A DNA stretch of 64,000 bases from Planctomycetota bacterium. GTDB lineage: Bacteria; Planctomycetota; UBA1135; GCA-002686595. The notes under the pieces are model-generated. The model was not told the origin of the DNA and ran no database searches. It was given only the letters and a program-made list of their open reading frames with translations. Made by a program: the position numbers and the translations under genes. Position 1 is the stretch's first letter. Every line of letters begins with the position of its first letter. Positions 25,098 through 36,964 of the stretch are shown here, one piece after another. Location: the NCBI GenBank assembly GCA_016709875.1, contig JADJLZ010000016.1, positions 1 to 64,000 of the forward strand, in the 5' to 3' direction.

Positions 25098-27155
25098 ATG
25101 AAACCGATCGCAGTCCTCCTCCTCGTACTGGCCGCCGTAGGCGCCCTCATCTTCGGCCTCGTGACCCTCGGCGGCGGCAAGGGCACGCCCACGCCCAACG
25201 TGGTCCCGGAAGCGACCCCCGAGTCCGCCAAGCCCACCCCCAAGCCCGCAGAGATCGAGAAGGGCGATTCCGGCTCGACGCGCAAGGCGGACCCGGTCGA
25301 ACCCACGGCCGAGCGCAACGAGGTGGGCAATTTCGTCTACGCCAACGAAGTGCGCGTGCTGGTCGTCAACGACAAGCACGCCCCGGTTGCGGACGTCGAG
25401 GTGACGCTCACCACGCTGAGCTCGACCGACATCTTCACCTCCTTCGTCGACAGCGCGGACCAGGCCTACCAGGTCGGCCCGCTGCGCACCGGCCCCGACG
25501 GCCGCGTCAGCTTCCAAGGCATCCAGCCGCGCCACAACGGCTACACGCTGGTCTGCGTGCACCCTGACTACGCCCGGCAAGAGCGCGCGACGGTCCCGAT
25601 CGAGCAGGACGGCGTCATCGAGGAGCCGCCGATCGTGCTGACGACCGGCGCCACGCTGCAGGGTCTGATCACCGACGAGCAGGGTGGCGCGATCGCCGGC
25701 GCGAACCTCGTGCTCGAGGGCCTGCTCGCGTCCGTGCAGGAGTCCCGTGCGCCCGACCGCCTCGTCGGCGTGAGCGACGCCTCCGGCAAGTACACGCTCC
25801 CGAACATCCCGCGCGGGGCCATGCGCAATCTGACGATCAACGCACCCGGCTTCGGCCGCATGGTCGTGACGCAGCTCTCCTTCCCCACCGTGGCGCCCGT
25901 CACGCGCAACTTCACGCTCAAGGTGGCCGAGATGATCACCGGCCGCGTGGTCGGCCTGGCCGGCGAAGCGCTGCCCAAGGTCAAGCTGGTGGCGCTCGGC
26001 GTCAGCGGCTCGATGCAGAACGCGCGCGACGAGACCGTCAGCGACGAACGCGGCGAGTTCCGCTTCGAAAGCCTCGCGCCCGGCGACTTCAACGTGATCG
26101 CCGCGCTCAAGGGCTGGCGCTTCCAGCCCCAGAACCGGATCCACACGAACACCGCCAACCTGACCTTCGAGGGCTCGCGCATGTCGAGCGTCTGCGGTCA
26201 GGTCGTCGACGCCGCGACCGGGGCTGCGATCACGAACTTCAGCGCGCAGCTGCGCAACTTCAACGACGTGGTCAGCCCGACCTCGCCGATCCCCGACAGC
26301 AAGGCCAACTTCAGCGATGCGGGCGGCAACTTCTGTCTGGAAGGCGTCGAGATCGGAAACTACGTGGTCGAGGCCTGGGCCGAGGGCTACGCCCCGACGC
26401 GCTCGCCGAACTTCACCGTGACGCAGGACCGCAACGTCGAGCACATCGCTGTGCGCCTCACGCGCGGCGGGTCGATCAGCGGACGCCTGGTCGACAGCGA
26501 CAACAAGCCGATCGCCAAGGCGCGCGTGCGCACCAAGCCCAACGACTGGGGCGAGGACGAGTTCTCGACCTCCATCGAGGACATCTACCCCTCGAACGTC
26601 ACGCAACGCGAGGTGCGCACCGGCTCCGACGGCAGCTTCTCGCTGACCGGACTCGCGCCGGACACCTACCAGCTGATCATCGAGGGCTCGGGCTTCTCGC
26701 GCAGCTCGAAGGCCGACATCGCGGTCACCGAGGGCACGAACAACAACCTGAGCGAGCTCGTGATGCAGAGCGGCGGCTCGCTGCTCGGCACGGTCTACGA
26801 CGCGACCGGCAAGGGCGTCTCCGGCGCCAGCGTCGTCGCGGTCTCCGCCGACAACGGCGCGCCGCGCCAGTACACGACCAAGTCCGGCGCCGACGGCAAG
26901 TTCTCGCTGCGCAACATCGCGCAGGGTCGCTACCGCGTGCGCCCCAGCCCGGCCGCGGGCCCGGACGTGAACCCGCTCGAGCAGATGCGCATCGGCGGCG
27001 ACGCCGAGAAGCAGATCACGATCATCGACCGGCAGGAGTCGACGATCGACCTGACGCTGCCCGTCAGCGCACCGCCGCCCGCGCCGCCGGTCGAGGAAGC
27101 ACCCGTCCCGCTGCCGCCCGGCGGCGGCCGGCCGCCCTCCGGCAAGCGCCCCTGA
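25098..27155 (+). CDS. Exported protein with repeated carboxypeptidase-regulatory-like domains
   Basis: 685 residues. An N-terminal uncleaved or cleaved signal helix (PIAVLLLVLAAVGALIFGLV) is followed by a Pro/Lys-rich linker to about 70. Six or so beta-sandwich modules follow, each with a G-x-V/I-x-D ... G-x-F/Y-x-L core (LQGLITDEQGGAIAGANLVL, ITGRVVGLAGEALPKVKLVA, ISGRLVDSDNKPIAKARVR, LLGTVYDATGKGVSGASVV). The C-terminus is Pro-rich and basic (PPGGGRPPSGKRP). It resembles the outside part of the sigma fusion at 3955. Probably a cell-surface protein. Confidence 0.8.
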   Translation: MKPIAVLLLVLAAVGALIFGLVTLGGGKGTPTPNVVPEATPESAKPTPKPAEIEKGDSGSTRKADPVEPTAERNEVGNFVYANEVRVLVVNDKHAPVADVEVTLTTLSSTDIFTSFVDSADQAYQVGPLRTGPDGRVSFQGIQPRHNGYTLVCVHPDYARQERATVPIEQDGVIEEPPIVLTTGATLQGLITDEQGGAIAGANLVLEGLLASVQESRAPDRLVGVSDASGKYTLPNIPRGAMRNLTINAPGFGRMVVTQLSFPTVAPVTRNFTLKVAEMITGRVVGLAGEALPKVKLVALGVSGSMQNARDETVSDERGEFRFESLAPGDFNVIAALKGWRFQPQNRIHTNTANLTFEGSRMSSVCGQVVDAATGAAITNFSAQLRNFNDVVSPTSPIPDSKANFSDAGGNFCLEGVEIGNYVVEAWAEGYAPTRSPNFTVTQDRNVEHIAVRLTRGGSISGRLVDSDNKPIAKARVRTKPNDWGEDEFSTSIEDIYPSNVTQREVRTGSDGSFSLTGLAPDTYQLIIEGSGFSRSSKADIAVTEGTNNNLSELVMQSGGSLLGTVYDATGKGVSGASVVAVSADNGAPRQYTTKSGADGKFSLRNIAQGRYRVRPSPAAGPDVNPLEQMRIGGDAEKQITIIDRQESTIDLTLPVSAPPPAPPVEEAPVPLPPGGGRPPSGKRP

Positions 27156-27163
27156 TGCACGCC

Positions 27164-27186
27164 GCCGCCCGCCTCGCGCGGGCGGC
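27164..27186 (+). terminator. Hairpin after the carboxypeptidase-regulatory-like gene
   Basis: Perfect 9-bp stem GCCGCCCGC / GCGGGCGGC with a 5-base loop, starting 9 bases after the stop and followed by gcgcgttt. The short T-run makes a rho-independent terminator plausible. Confidence 0.55.
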
Positions 27187-27237
27187 GCGCGTTTGGGGCC
27201 GTTGACGGGCGCCACACGGCATCGGCAGACTGCGGCC

Positions 27238-28102
27238 ATGCCCGCCCCCGGCGCCGCGCACGCGAACGGACCTGCCGCTCGTACCTCCGCGCGCGCCGCG
27301 TGGAAGAGCGCGCTCGAGTCGCAGCTGGGTTGCGAGGTGCGCCTCGTGCCGACGCGCTCACGCCGACGTCCGCTGCAGTTGCGCGTGCTGCGACGCGCGC
27401 GGCCCGAGCGCGGGATCGAGGAGCTGATCGAATTGCGCCTGCACGCGCTCTTCGACGAGGCGCCGGACGACCTGCGGCGCGCCGTCGCCGACTGGGTGCG
27501 CTCGGGCGCGCGCGCGCGCCCGGCCTGCAAGGCGATCGACGTGTGGATCAAGGAGGGCCTCGAGCGCCTGCCCGCGCCGCCGACGCGCCCCGAGCGCCTG
27601 CGCGCGCGGGAACACGCACGACCTCGCGGAGATCGCCGAGGAGCTGCGCCTGGAGCACTTCGCGGCGGAGTTCCCCTCGCGCGAGTCGCTCCCGCCGCTC
27701 ACCTGGGGCCGTCAGTCGATCGGGCGCGCACGGCGTTCGCTGCGCCTGGGCAGCTGCGATCCCGACGGCCGCCTGGTGCGCATCCATCCCGTGCTCGACC
27801 AGCCGCTCGTGCCGCGTTCTTTCGTGCGCTTCGTGCTGCACCACGAGCTGCTGCACGCGCTGATCCCGCCGCGCCAGGCGCGCGACGGCCGCTGGACGCA
27901 CCACGGCGCGGACTTCCGCGCCCGCGAACGCGCCTATCCCGGCTACGCGAGCGCGCGCGCCTGGGAGCGCGCGAACATGAACAGCCTGCTGCGCTCCGCG
28001 CGCCGCGGGCTGCCGATGGGCACACTCGCCCCGCGGCTCTCGCGCACGAGCGTGCTCGGCCTCGCCGCGCGCTTCGTGCAGCGCGCGCTCTTCCCGGCCT
28101 GA
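27238..28102 (+). pseudogene. SprT-like zinc metallopeptidase-like protein, frameshifted
   Basis: The N-terminal 120 codons (ATG 27238) run to RPERLRAR. The family sequence then continues one frame over with NTHDLAEIAEELRLEHF and the zinc site VLHHELLHALIPP, HHGADFRARERAYPGY, ending at 28102. The shift lies in a GC run at about 27605-27611 and corresponds to one extra base (or two missing). Both halves fit one SprT-like protein of about 287 residues, so a sequencing indel is likely. Confidence 0.7.
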
Positions 28103-28105
28103 GCC

Positions 28106-29371
28106 TCAGCGCCGCGGATCGCTCGGCAGCGCGATGCCGGAAAAGCGCGTGCGACCGGCGTCGGAGAAGAGCCCGAAGGCTCCGTGCGCGGCCTGCTCCC
28201 CGAGCTCCAGGCGCAGGCGTTCCTCGCCTCCGGCGCGCACGCGCAGGCTGCCCGAGTCGGAGATCTGCGCGGCGAGTTCCACGCTCGCGCCCGCGGGACC
28301 GTCGGCAGCGGCGAGCGTCTTCCAACCCGCGCTCGTGCGCTGCACGAGCTCGAGCCTGCCGCCGGGGCGGCGGTACAGCGCGAGGAAGTCCGAGGTCGAG
28401 CGGAAGGCCAGCACGAGACCGGCGCTGCCGCTCTCTTCGTGCAGCGTCGCCTGGATCTGGCCGCCGTGCTCGTAGACCGCGCGCGTGCGCACCAGCGCCA
28501 CGACGCCCGACTCGCCGACGAGGTCCGCGCCGCGCGAGTCCCAGTGGATCCACTCGATCTGCCAGGTCGTCCTCAAGCTGGCGAGCCAGCGGTTCACCGC
28601 ATCGCGCGCGGCGGCGCGATCCGCGCCGAAGAGCGCGCGCACGAGTTCGGCGCCGCGCAGCTCGCCCGACCAGATGCGCGGCTCGAGCGCGCGGAAGCGG
28701 CGCGTGAGCTCGGCATCGGGGCCCGAGAGCAGGTAGTGCACGGCGGCCCACGAGGTCGGCTTGCCCGCGCCCGCGGAGCCTTCGACGACCGCGCACACGT
28801 CGTAGGTTCCCGCGCGGCCCTGCTCGGACATGCGCGGGATGTCGAGCTCGAGGCCGAGCACGTCGTCCTCGCCGGTCTCGAGCGTCGCGCCGTCCCAGTG
28901 GTGGTAGCCGAACTGCTCCGCGAGGCCCTCGTTGTACCAGTCGGGCGCGCGGCCCTGGTTGTGCATCACCGAGAGGAACTGGAACTGGTGCGTGAGCTCG
29001 TGCAGGAAGAGGTGGCGCGTAAAACTCTCCGAGGGCTGGCGCCAGAAGTACGCGACGCTCGTGCCGGTCCAGTAGATGCCGCCCGAGGCGAGCGAGGGCT
29101 CGGGGATGCCGTCGGAAAGACCGCCCTGGTGGTAGCCCTCGACCGTGGGCCAGAAGCGCACCTCGAGCTTGCCCTCGTGCGCGGGCTGCGCGCCGAAGTA
29201 GCGCTCGAGTTGCGCGTAGAGCGCTTCGGCGAGCGCGAGGTACTCAGCGCTCGCGTCGAAGGGTGGATAGGCGACGAGGTGATAGTGCTCCGACTCGGCG
29301 ACGACGGGGGCGGGCGCGGGCGCCGCAGTCTGCGCAAGCGGCGCGAGCAGCAGCAGCAGCGCGCCGAGCAT
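28106..29371 (-). CDS. Exported gluzincin-type metalloprotease-like protein
   Basis: 421 residues with a signal peptide (MLGALLLLLAPLAQTAAPAP). The zinc motif HELTHQF and the downstream glutamate in YNEGLAEQFGYHH fit a gluzincin of the peptidase-MA-like type. The C-terminal 150 residues form a beta-rich domain (FRSTSDFLALYRR; RFSGIALPSD) like a concanavalin-type lectin fold. It begins 7 bases after the BY-kinase-like gene, so the two are probably co-transcribed. Confidence 0.7.
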   Translation of the reverse strand: MLGALLLLLAPLAQTAAPAPAPVVAESEHYHLVAYPPFDASAEYLALAEALYAQLERYFGAQPAHEGKLEVRFWPTVEGYHQGGLSDGIPEPSLASGGIYWTGTSVAYFWRQPSESFTRHLFLHELTHQFQFLSVMHNQGRAPDWYNEGLAEQFGYHHWDGATLETGEDDVLGLELDIPRMSEQGRAGTYDVCAVVEGSAGAGKPTSWAAVHYLLSGPDAELTRRFRALEPRIWSGELRGAELVRALFGADRAAARDAVNRWLASLRTTWQIEWIHWDSRGADLVGESGVVALVRTRAVYEHGGQIQATLHEESGSAGLVLAFRSTSDFLALYRRPGGRLELVQRTSAGWKTLAAADGPAGASVELAAQISDSGSLRVRAGGEERLRLELGEQAAHGAFGLFSDAGRTRFSGIALPSDPRR

Positions 29372-29378
29372 GGCCCGT

Positions 29379-30119
29379 TCAGCGGCCGGCGTACTTCGAC
29401 TTGCCCTCGACGACCGAGCCGCCGGTGAGGCAGGTGCCGAGCACGTTGCCGCCCATGTTCTCGAGCATGTTGTAGGTCTGCTCGACGACGTGGCGCGGCG
29501 TCGAGCCCAGGCGCACGACCATCAGCACGCCGTCGGAGACCGAGCCGAGCAGCGCGGCGTCGCTGATCGTCAGCGCCTCGGGCGTGTCGATCAGGATGTA
29601 GCTGTAGCGCTGCTTGCAGGCGCCGATCAGCGTGCGCATGCGGTCCGAGCCGATCAGCTCGGTCGAGTTGACGGGCAGCTCGCCCGCGGCGAGCAGCGAG
29701 ACGTTGGGCACGCTGGTGGTGCGGATCGCGCGGTCCATGCCGACGCGGCCGCCGAGCAGCTCTGAGAGGCCGGCGCGGTGCGGCAGGCCGAGGTAGTCCT
29801 CGAGCGCGGGCGCGTGCAGGTCGGCGTCGATCATCAGCACGTGTGTTCCGGGCACTTCCGCGAGCGCCAGTGCAAGGTTGATCGTCGCGACGCTCTTGCC
29901 CTCGCCGCGCACGGCGCTGGCCATCACGATCGAACGCGGCGCGCCGTCGGGGTTGAGCGCCTGGATCGAGTTGCGCAGCGCGCGGAACTGCTCCGCGATG
30001 CGCGAACGCGGCGCGAGCGCCATCGCGATCTCTTCGCGGCGGATCGGGACCACGCGCGCCTCGTCGGGATCGGCGGGCTGCAGGGGGCCGGCGGGCGGAA
30101 TCTGTCCGGAAGCGCTCAT
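29379..30119 (-). CDS. CpsD/CapB-type ATPase (BY-kinase family)
   Basis: 246 residues. Walker A is SAVRGEGKSVATINLALAL, Walker A' is LMIDADLHAPAL and Walker B is ILIDTPEALTIS. These define the cytoplasmic kinase half of polysaccharide co-polymerase systems. The usual C-terminal tyrosine cluster is absent: the protein ends VVEGKSKYAGR with one Tyr. No Wzc-type membrane partner or polysaccharide gene is adjacent, so its role in export here is uncertain. Confidence 0.8.
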   Translation of the reverse strand: MSASGQIPPAGPLQPADPDEARVVPIRREEIAMALAPRSRIAEQFRALRNSIQALNPDGAPRSIVMASAVRGEGKSVATINLALALAEVPGTHVLMIDADLHAPALEDYLGLPHRAGLSELLGGRVGMDRAIRTTSVPNVSLLAAGELPVNSTELIGSDRMRTLIGACKQRYSYILIDTPEALTISDAALLGSVSDGVLMVVRLGSTPRHVVEQTYNMLENMGGNVLGTCLTGGSVVEGKSKYAGR

Positions 30120-30189
30120 CGGAGTGGAGATCTACCTTTTCGGCCCGCTCGGGACCAAGCCCCAAGCGGAAAGCGGGGGTCCGAAGCCC

Positions 30190-32202
30190 TCACCAGCGCC
30201 CGACTTCGCGTTCGGAGCGCCCGAGCGGACGCGCGGCGCCCTCCCGTGGCGGCGGCCAGCGCCCCGGGCGCAGTTGCGCGCGCAGGCCGGCATCGGCGAG
30301 CTGCCGAGCGCGTTCGCGCACCGCCGAGGCGAGGTTTTCGAGCGCCGCGTCCGCGCCCTGCTCGGCGAGCGCGCGCGCAGCCTCGTCGAGCGCCGCCATC
30401 CGATCCTCGAGCGCGAGCTTCGCTCCCAGCGCCTCGACGAGCTTCGCGCGCACCTCGGCACCGCGTCCGCCGGCCGACTGCGAGGCGAGCGCGAGCAGAG
30501 CCTCGGCCGTGCGCGGCCCCTGTTCGACGAGCTGCGCGAGCCACTCCAGCTCGGCGGGCGCGGGCGTGAGGCCCGCGACGAGCGCCGCGGCGCTTGCGTG
30601 CGCGCGCTGCGCCTCGCTTGCGCGCGGCAGCGCGTCGGCGAGCGTGCGGGCGGAGAGCGGGTCGCGCGCGGAGAGCTCGGCGAGCGTGTCGCACAGCGCC
30701 GCGAAGCTCTCGGGCGCCCTGTCCGCGAACAACGCGCGCGCTCCCGCGAGCCCCGCCTCGCGCGCGCCGCGCTCCCAGGCGATCTCGACCAGCAGCGCGC
30801 GCGTCCGCGGTGCAAGCGCCGAGCCACGCGCCTCGAGCCCGTTCCACGCCTCCGGCCAGGGGAGCGCGAGACCGGTCCACAGCGAGCGCAGCTCCGCACG
30901 CCGCCGCGCGTCGGTCGCCCAGTCGAGCAGCGCGAGCGCATCCGCGGGCGGCGCGAGCGCATCGGCGGGCGCGCGGCTCGCCGTCCCCGCCAGGGCCGCG
31001 CGCACGCGCAGCGCCTGGATCGCGAGCGGCGCGGGTGTCGCGGCTGAGGCGAGCAGTGCGTCGGCCGCGGCGAGCGCCTCGGGGAAGGAACGGCCCTGGC
31101 CCTCGAGCACCGCGAGCCGCAACCAGCGTTCGCGCGGCGCGGCCTGGTCGAAACCCTCGAGCGCGAGCGGGCCGAGCGTCTCGCCCGCGGGCGAACTCGG
31201 GCCCGCCGCGCTGAGCGCGCGCGCGAGGCGGCTCGCGCGCTCCAGCGCGGCCGCGTCGCGTTCATCCGCGCACAGCGCCGCGAGCCTGGCGTAGAGCGCG
31301 CGCTGCCGCGCGGGATCCGCGAGGGCCACAGCCACGCGCCCGCGGCCGGCCGCGACGAGCAGACCTTCGAGCGCGCTCTCGTCGCCGCCGAGCCAGCGCT
31401 GCTCGAGGAAGGCGAGACCCGCCGGCCAGCCCGTTCCCGAGAGGGCGCGCGCGTTTGCCGCACGCTCCTCCGCGGGGAGTTCCGGATCCGCCGCGCCGAG
31501 CACGAAGCCCGTCGTGAACTCGAGCGCGCTCGCCCGCGGCGCCGTCCGCGGCGCGTAGACGATCCAGGGCCGCGCCTCGTCCCCCGGTGTGAAGCCGTAC
31601 GCGCGCAGACTCAGCCCGCGCGCGGCCCCGCCCTCGAGCAGGATCTCGCTGATCGTGCCCTCGAGCGGCGCGGCCGCTGTGGACGGAGCGCGGCTCTCCC
31701 GCGCGCGCGGATCGAGCACCAGCGGCGGCACGACGCTCGCGCGGCGCACCACCAGATCGAGCCAGGCGTCGGTCGCAAGGCCGTTCTCCTGCGCGTCGAG
31801 CGCCAGGCGCTCGGGCGCGCGCGAGCGCAGCTCGAAGAGCCAGTCGAGCGCTTCCCCCGCGTCGCCCTCCGCCCCCGGATCCCACTCGAGGATCTGCTCG
31901 CGCAGCGCCTCGCGACCGAGCTGCGACGCGGCGGGTTCGCGCCCCAGCGCGAGCCGCGCCGCGAGCCCGACGAGGTGCGGCTCTCCGCCGATTGCGCGCG
32001 CGAGGCGTTCGCGCAGCTCCGCATCGCCGCTCGCGGCGCGCGCGGCGAGCTCGGCCGCGTCGCGCTCTTCCAGATGGGTCGCGAGCCAGCGCTGTGCGCG
32101 CTCGCGCTCGGCCCCGTCGGCCGAGGCCGCGCGCACGAGCCAGTCCCCGAGCGCCCCGTCGAGGGGCAGGAGAGCGAGGGCGAGGAGGGCGAAGGCCAGC
32201 AC
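30190..32202 (-). CDS. Large Ala/Arg-rich exported helical-repeat protein
   Basis: 670 residues starting with GTG and a signal-like stretch (MLAFALLALALLPLDGALGD). The rest is almost wholly alpha-helical with irregular HEAT/TPR-like repeats (AQRWLATHLEERDAAELAAR, RYRA-rich helices) and one beta insert near 175-215. No enzyme motif is visible. It starts 73 bases before biotin carboxylase on the opposite strand and lies upstream of the BY-kinase-like gene. Confidence 0.55.
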   Translation of the reverse strand: MLAFALLALALLPLDGALGDWLVRAASADGAERERAQRWLATHLEERDAAELAARAASGDAELRERLARAIGGEPHLVGLAARLALGREPAASQLGREALREQILEWDPGAEGDAGEALDWLFELRSRAPERLALDAQENGLATDAWLDLVVRRASVVPPLVLDPRARESRAPSTAAAPLEGTISEILLEGGAARGLSLRAYGFTPGDEARPWIVYAPRTAPRASALEFTTGFVLGAADPELPAEERAANARALSGTGWPAGLAFLEQRWLGGDESALEGLLVAAGRGRVAVALADPARQRALYARLAALCADERDAAALERASRLARALSAAGPSSPAGETLGPLALEGFDQAAPRERWLRLAVLEGQGRSFPEALAAADALLASAATPAPLAIQALRVRAALAGTASRAPADALAPPADALALLDWATDARRRAELRSLWTGLALPWPEAWNGLEARGSALAPRTRALLVEIAWERGAREAGLAGARALFADRAPESFAALCDTLAELSARDPLSARTLADALPRASEAQRAHASAAALVAGLTPAPAELEWLAQLVEQGPRTAEALLALASQSAGGRGAEVRAKLVEALGAKLALEDRMAALDEAARALAEQGADAALENLASAVRERARQLADAGLRAQLRPGRWPPPREGAARPLGRSEREVGRW

Positions 32203-32274
32203 GAGCAGAGACTAGCGCCAGCGAGCTCCGCGTCCATGGTTCCGCGCGCGGGCGGCTGCTACCCTTCTCCGCGC

Positions 32275-33636
<1,362 letters not shown>

Positions 33637-33844
33637 TGTTCCGCCGCTGGCGCCTTGCAGAGAGAGTGTCAGAGTGAGAACGTGAGGATCTCGCCGAGGT
33701 TCGCAGCCCTCGGCAGCGATCGCGGCACTTCCAACCCGTGATGGAACCGCGCTCCGCTGCGACTCTGCTGGGAGTTCTTTCCATGGACATCCACCTGAAG
33801 ACCCTGCCCTCGATGACGGCCTTTCTGAGCGGGTGCGGTGGACC

Positions 33845-34459
33845 GTGAGCGCTCGCTCGAATCCCCTGCACCGATTCACAATCCCCGCCGCAGTGCTCGG
33901 CGTACTCCTGATCGCCTGTGAGAAACGCGAAGTGGAGCCCGAGTCGGCCAGCGCGGCCGCGCCGGCGGTATCGCTGCAGGTCCAAAGCGCCCCGCCCGTC
34001 AGCGCCGCGCTACCGCAGACGTCCTCCGCGCAGGTCGGCTGTTCTCGCACCCTCACACTGGACTATGGCGTCATGTACGACGTGAGCGTCTACGTGGGTG
34101 CCGCGACGCGCTGGGTTTCGGATGGGAACCCGCTGTTCGAGGTGGGCAGCTTCGTGCGCCCAGTCTCGATCATGGCCGTCGCGACGTGGAAGGATACGGT
34201 CGTTTCGACGACTCATCTCCTCTACTGGAGAGGCATCGGCTCTGCAGAGGGCCTTGGGTCTTCCATCACGGTGCTCGGAGCAGGCTTCTCGGAAGACGCT
34301 GGGGTTCCTCCGCGATCGCAGCTGACCCTCGATGTTCGGCCGATCGACGACTGGGGAAAGGTGGGAACGGAGAACGATCTCCTACCGTCCGCTCAACTCG
34401 AGTTGAAGGAGTCCCACCCGCTGCAGAATCCCACACCGATGGTCCCGGCGAAGAAGTAG
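33845..34459 (+). CDS. Putative lipoprotein, unknown function
   Basis: About 205 residues from GTG 33845 (GTG 33833 also possible). A lipobox-like LLIACEK follows a hydrophobic stretch, then a Ser/Ala-rich linker and a globular part with GVMYDVSVYVG and VATWKDTVVSTTHLLYW. Not recognised. Its GTG overlaps the stop of a 21-codon frame (33783-33848) that could be a leader peptide. Base composition is lower in GC than the carboxylase genes on either side, suggesting an inserted gene. Confidence 0.55.
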   Translation: MSARSNPLHRFTIPAAVLGVLLIACEKREVEPESASAAAPAVSLQVQSAPPVSAALPQTSSAQVGCSRTLTLDYGVMYDVSVYVGAATRWVSDGNPLFEVGSFVRPVSIMAVATWKDTVVSTTHLLYWRGIGSAEGLGSSITVLGAGFSEDAGVPPRSQLTLDVRPIDDWGKVGTENDLLPSAQLELKESHPLQNPTPMVPAKK

Positions 34460-34465
34460 GTGGGA

Positions 34466-34501
34466 GATCGGGCAACCCACTTGCTCCAGGGTTGCCCGAT
34501 C
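34466..34501 (+). terminator. Strong hairpin after the lipoprotein gene
   Basis: Perfect 13-bp stem GATCGGGCAACCC / GGGTTGCCCGATC with a 10-base loop, 6 bases after the stop. It lacks a T-run. It probably ends or attenuates transcription before the carboxyltransferase gene. Confidence 0.6.
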
Positions 34502-34605
34502 AAGCCGGAGCGCTTGACCCTCGCGCAGGAAGCGTGACCCGCGCCGGCGTGGGGCGTGGGTTGCCTTGACACTGCCTGGACGGTCCTCGATCATCCGACC
34601 GCGCC

Positions 34606-36329
<1,724 letters not shown>

Positions 36330-36333
<4 letters not shown>

Positions 36334-36911
36334 TCTCTCCGGCCGCGCTCGAGCTGGTGCTCGCAGAGGAAGGCGGCCGCCAGCGCCTCTACTCGCCCGC
36401 GCTGGGGCTCTTGACGCTCGCGCGTGCGCAGGGCGAGGTGCTCGTCGAGGGCGAGGAGTGCGGTGTGCTGCTGGTGCTCGGCCGCGCGCTCGCGCTGCGC
36501 GTGCCTGCCGGCGCCCTCGGGCGCATCGACAACGCGCCGCCCGAGCGGTTGCGCGCGCCCATCGGATTCGGCGAGCTCGTCTACGAACTCGGTGCGCTCG
36601 GCGCCGGACTCGCGCGAGCGGGCGCAGCGCCGGAGCTCGCACAGACCGCGAGCGGCCTGGTCTTGCGCTCGCCGCAGACCGGCCGCTTCTACCACCGTTC
36701 GAGTCCCAAAGACCCGCCCTTCGCCAAGGCCGGTGACCTGCTGCGCGAGGGCACGCCGGTCGGGTTGATCGAGGTGATGAAGACCTTCACGCATGTCACG
36801 CACCGCGCCGCGGGCGGACTGCCTCCGAGCGCACGCTTCCTGCGCTATCTCGTCGCGGACGGGGCCGACGTCAAGAACGGCCAGCCGCTGCTCGAACTCG
36901 AACGAGCGTGA
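36330..36911 (+). CDS. Biotin carboxyl-carrier-like subunit
   Basis: 193 residues. The C-terminal 70 form a biotinyl domain with the target lysine in LIEVMKTFTHV (the usual motif is EAMKM) preceded by SPQTGRFYHRSSPKDPPFA. The first 110 residues are specific to this protein. It overlaps the carboxyltransferase gene by four bases and would carry biotin between the two enzyme halves. Confidence 0.82.
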
Positions 36912-36964
36912 GCCCGGACGCAGAGCGGAACGCCCCGGCCAGCCTGCTATCATCGGCCCCGAGC

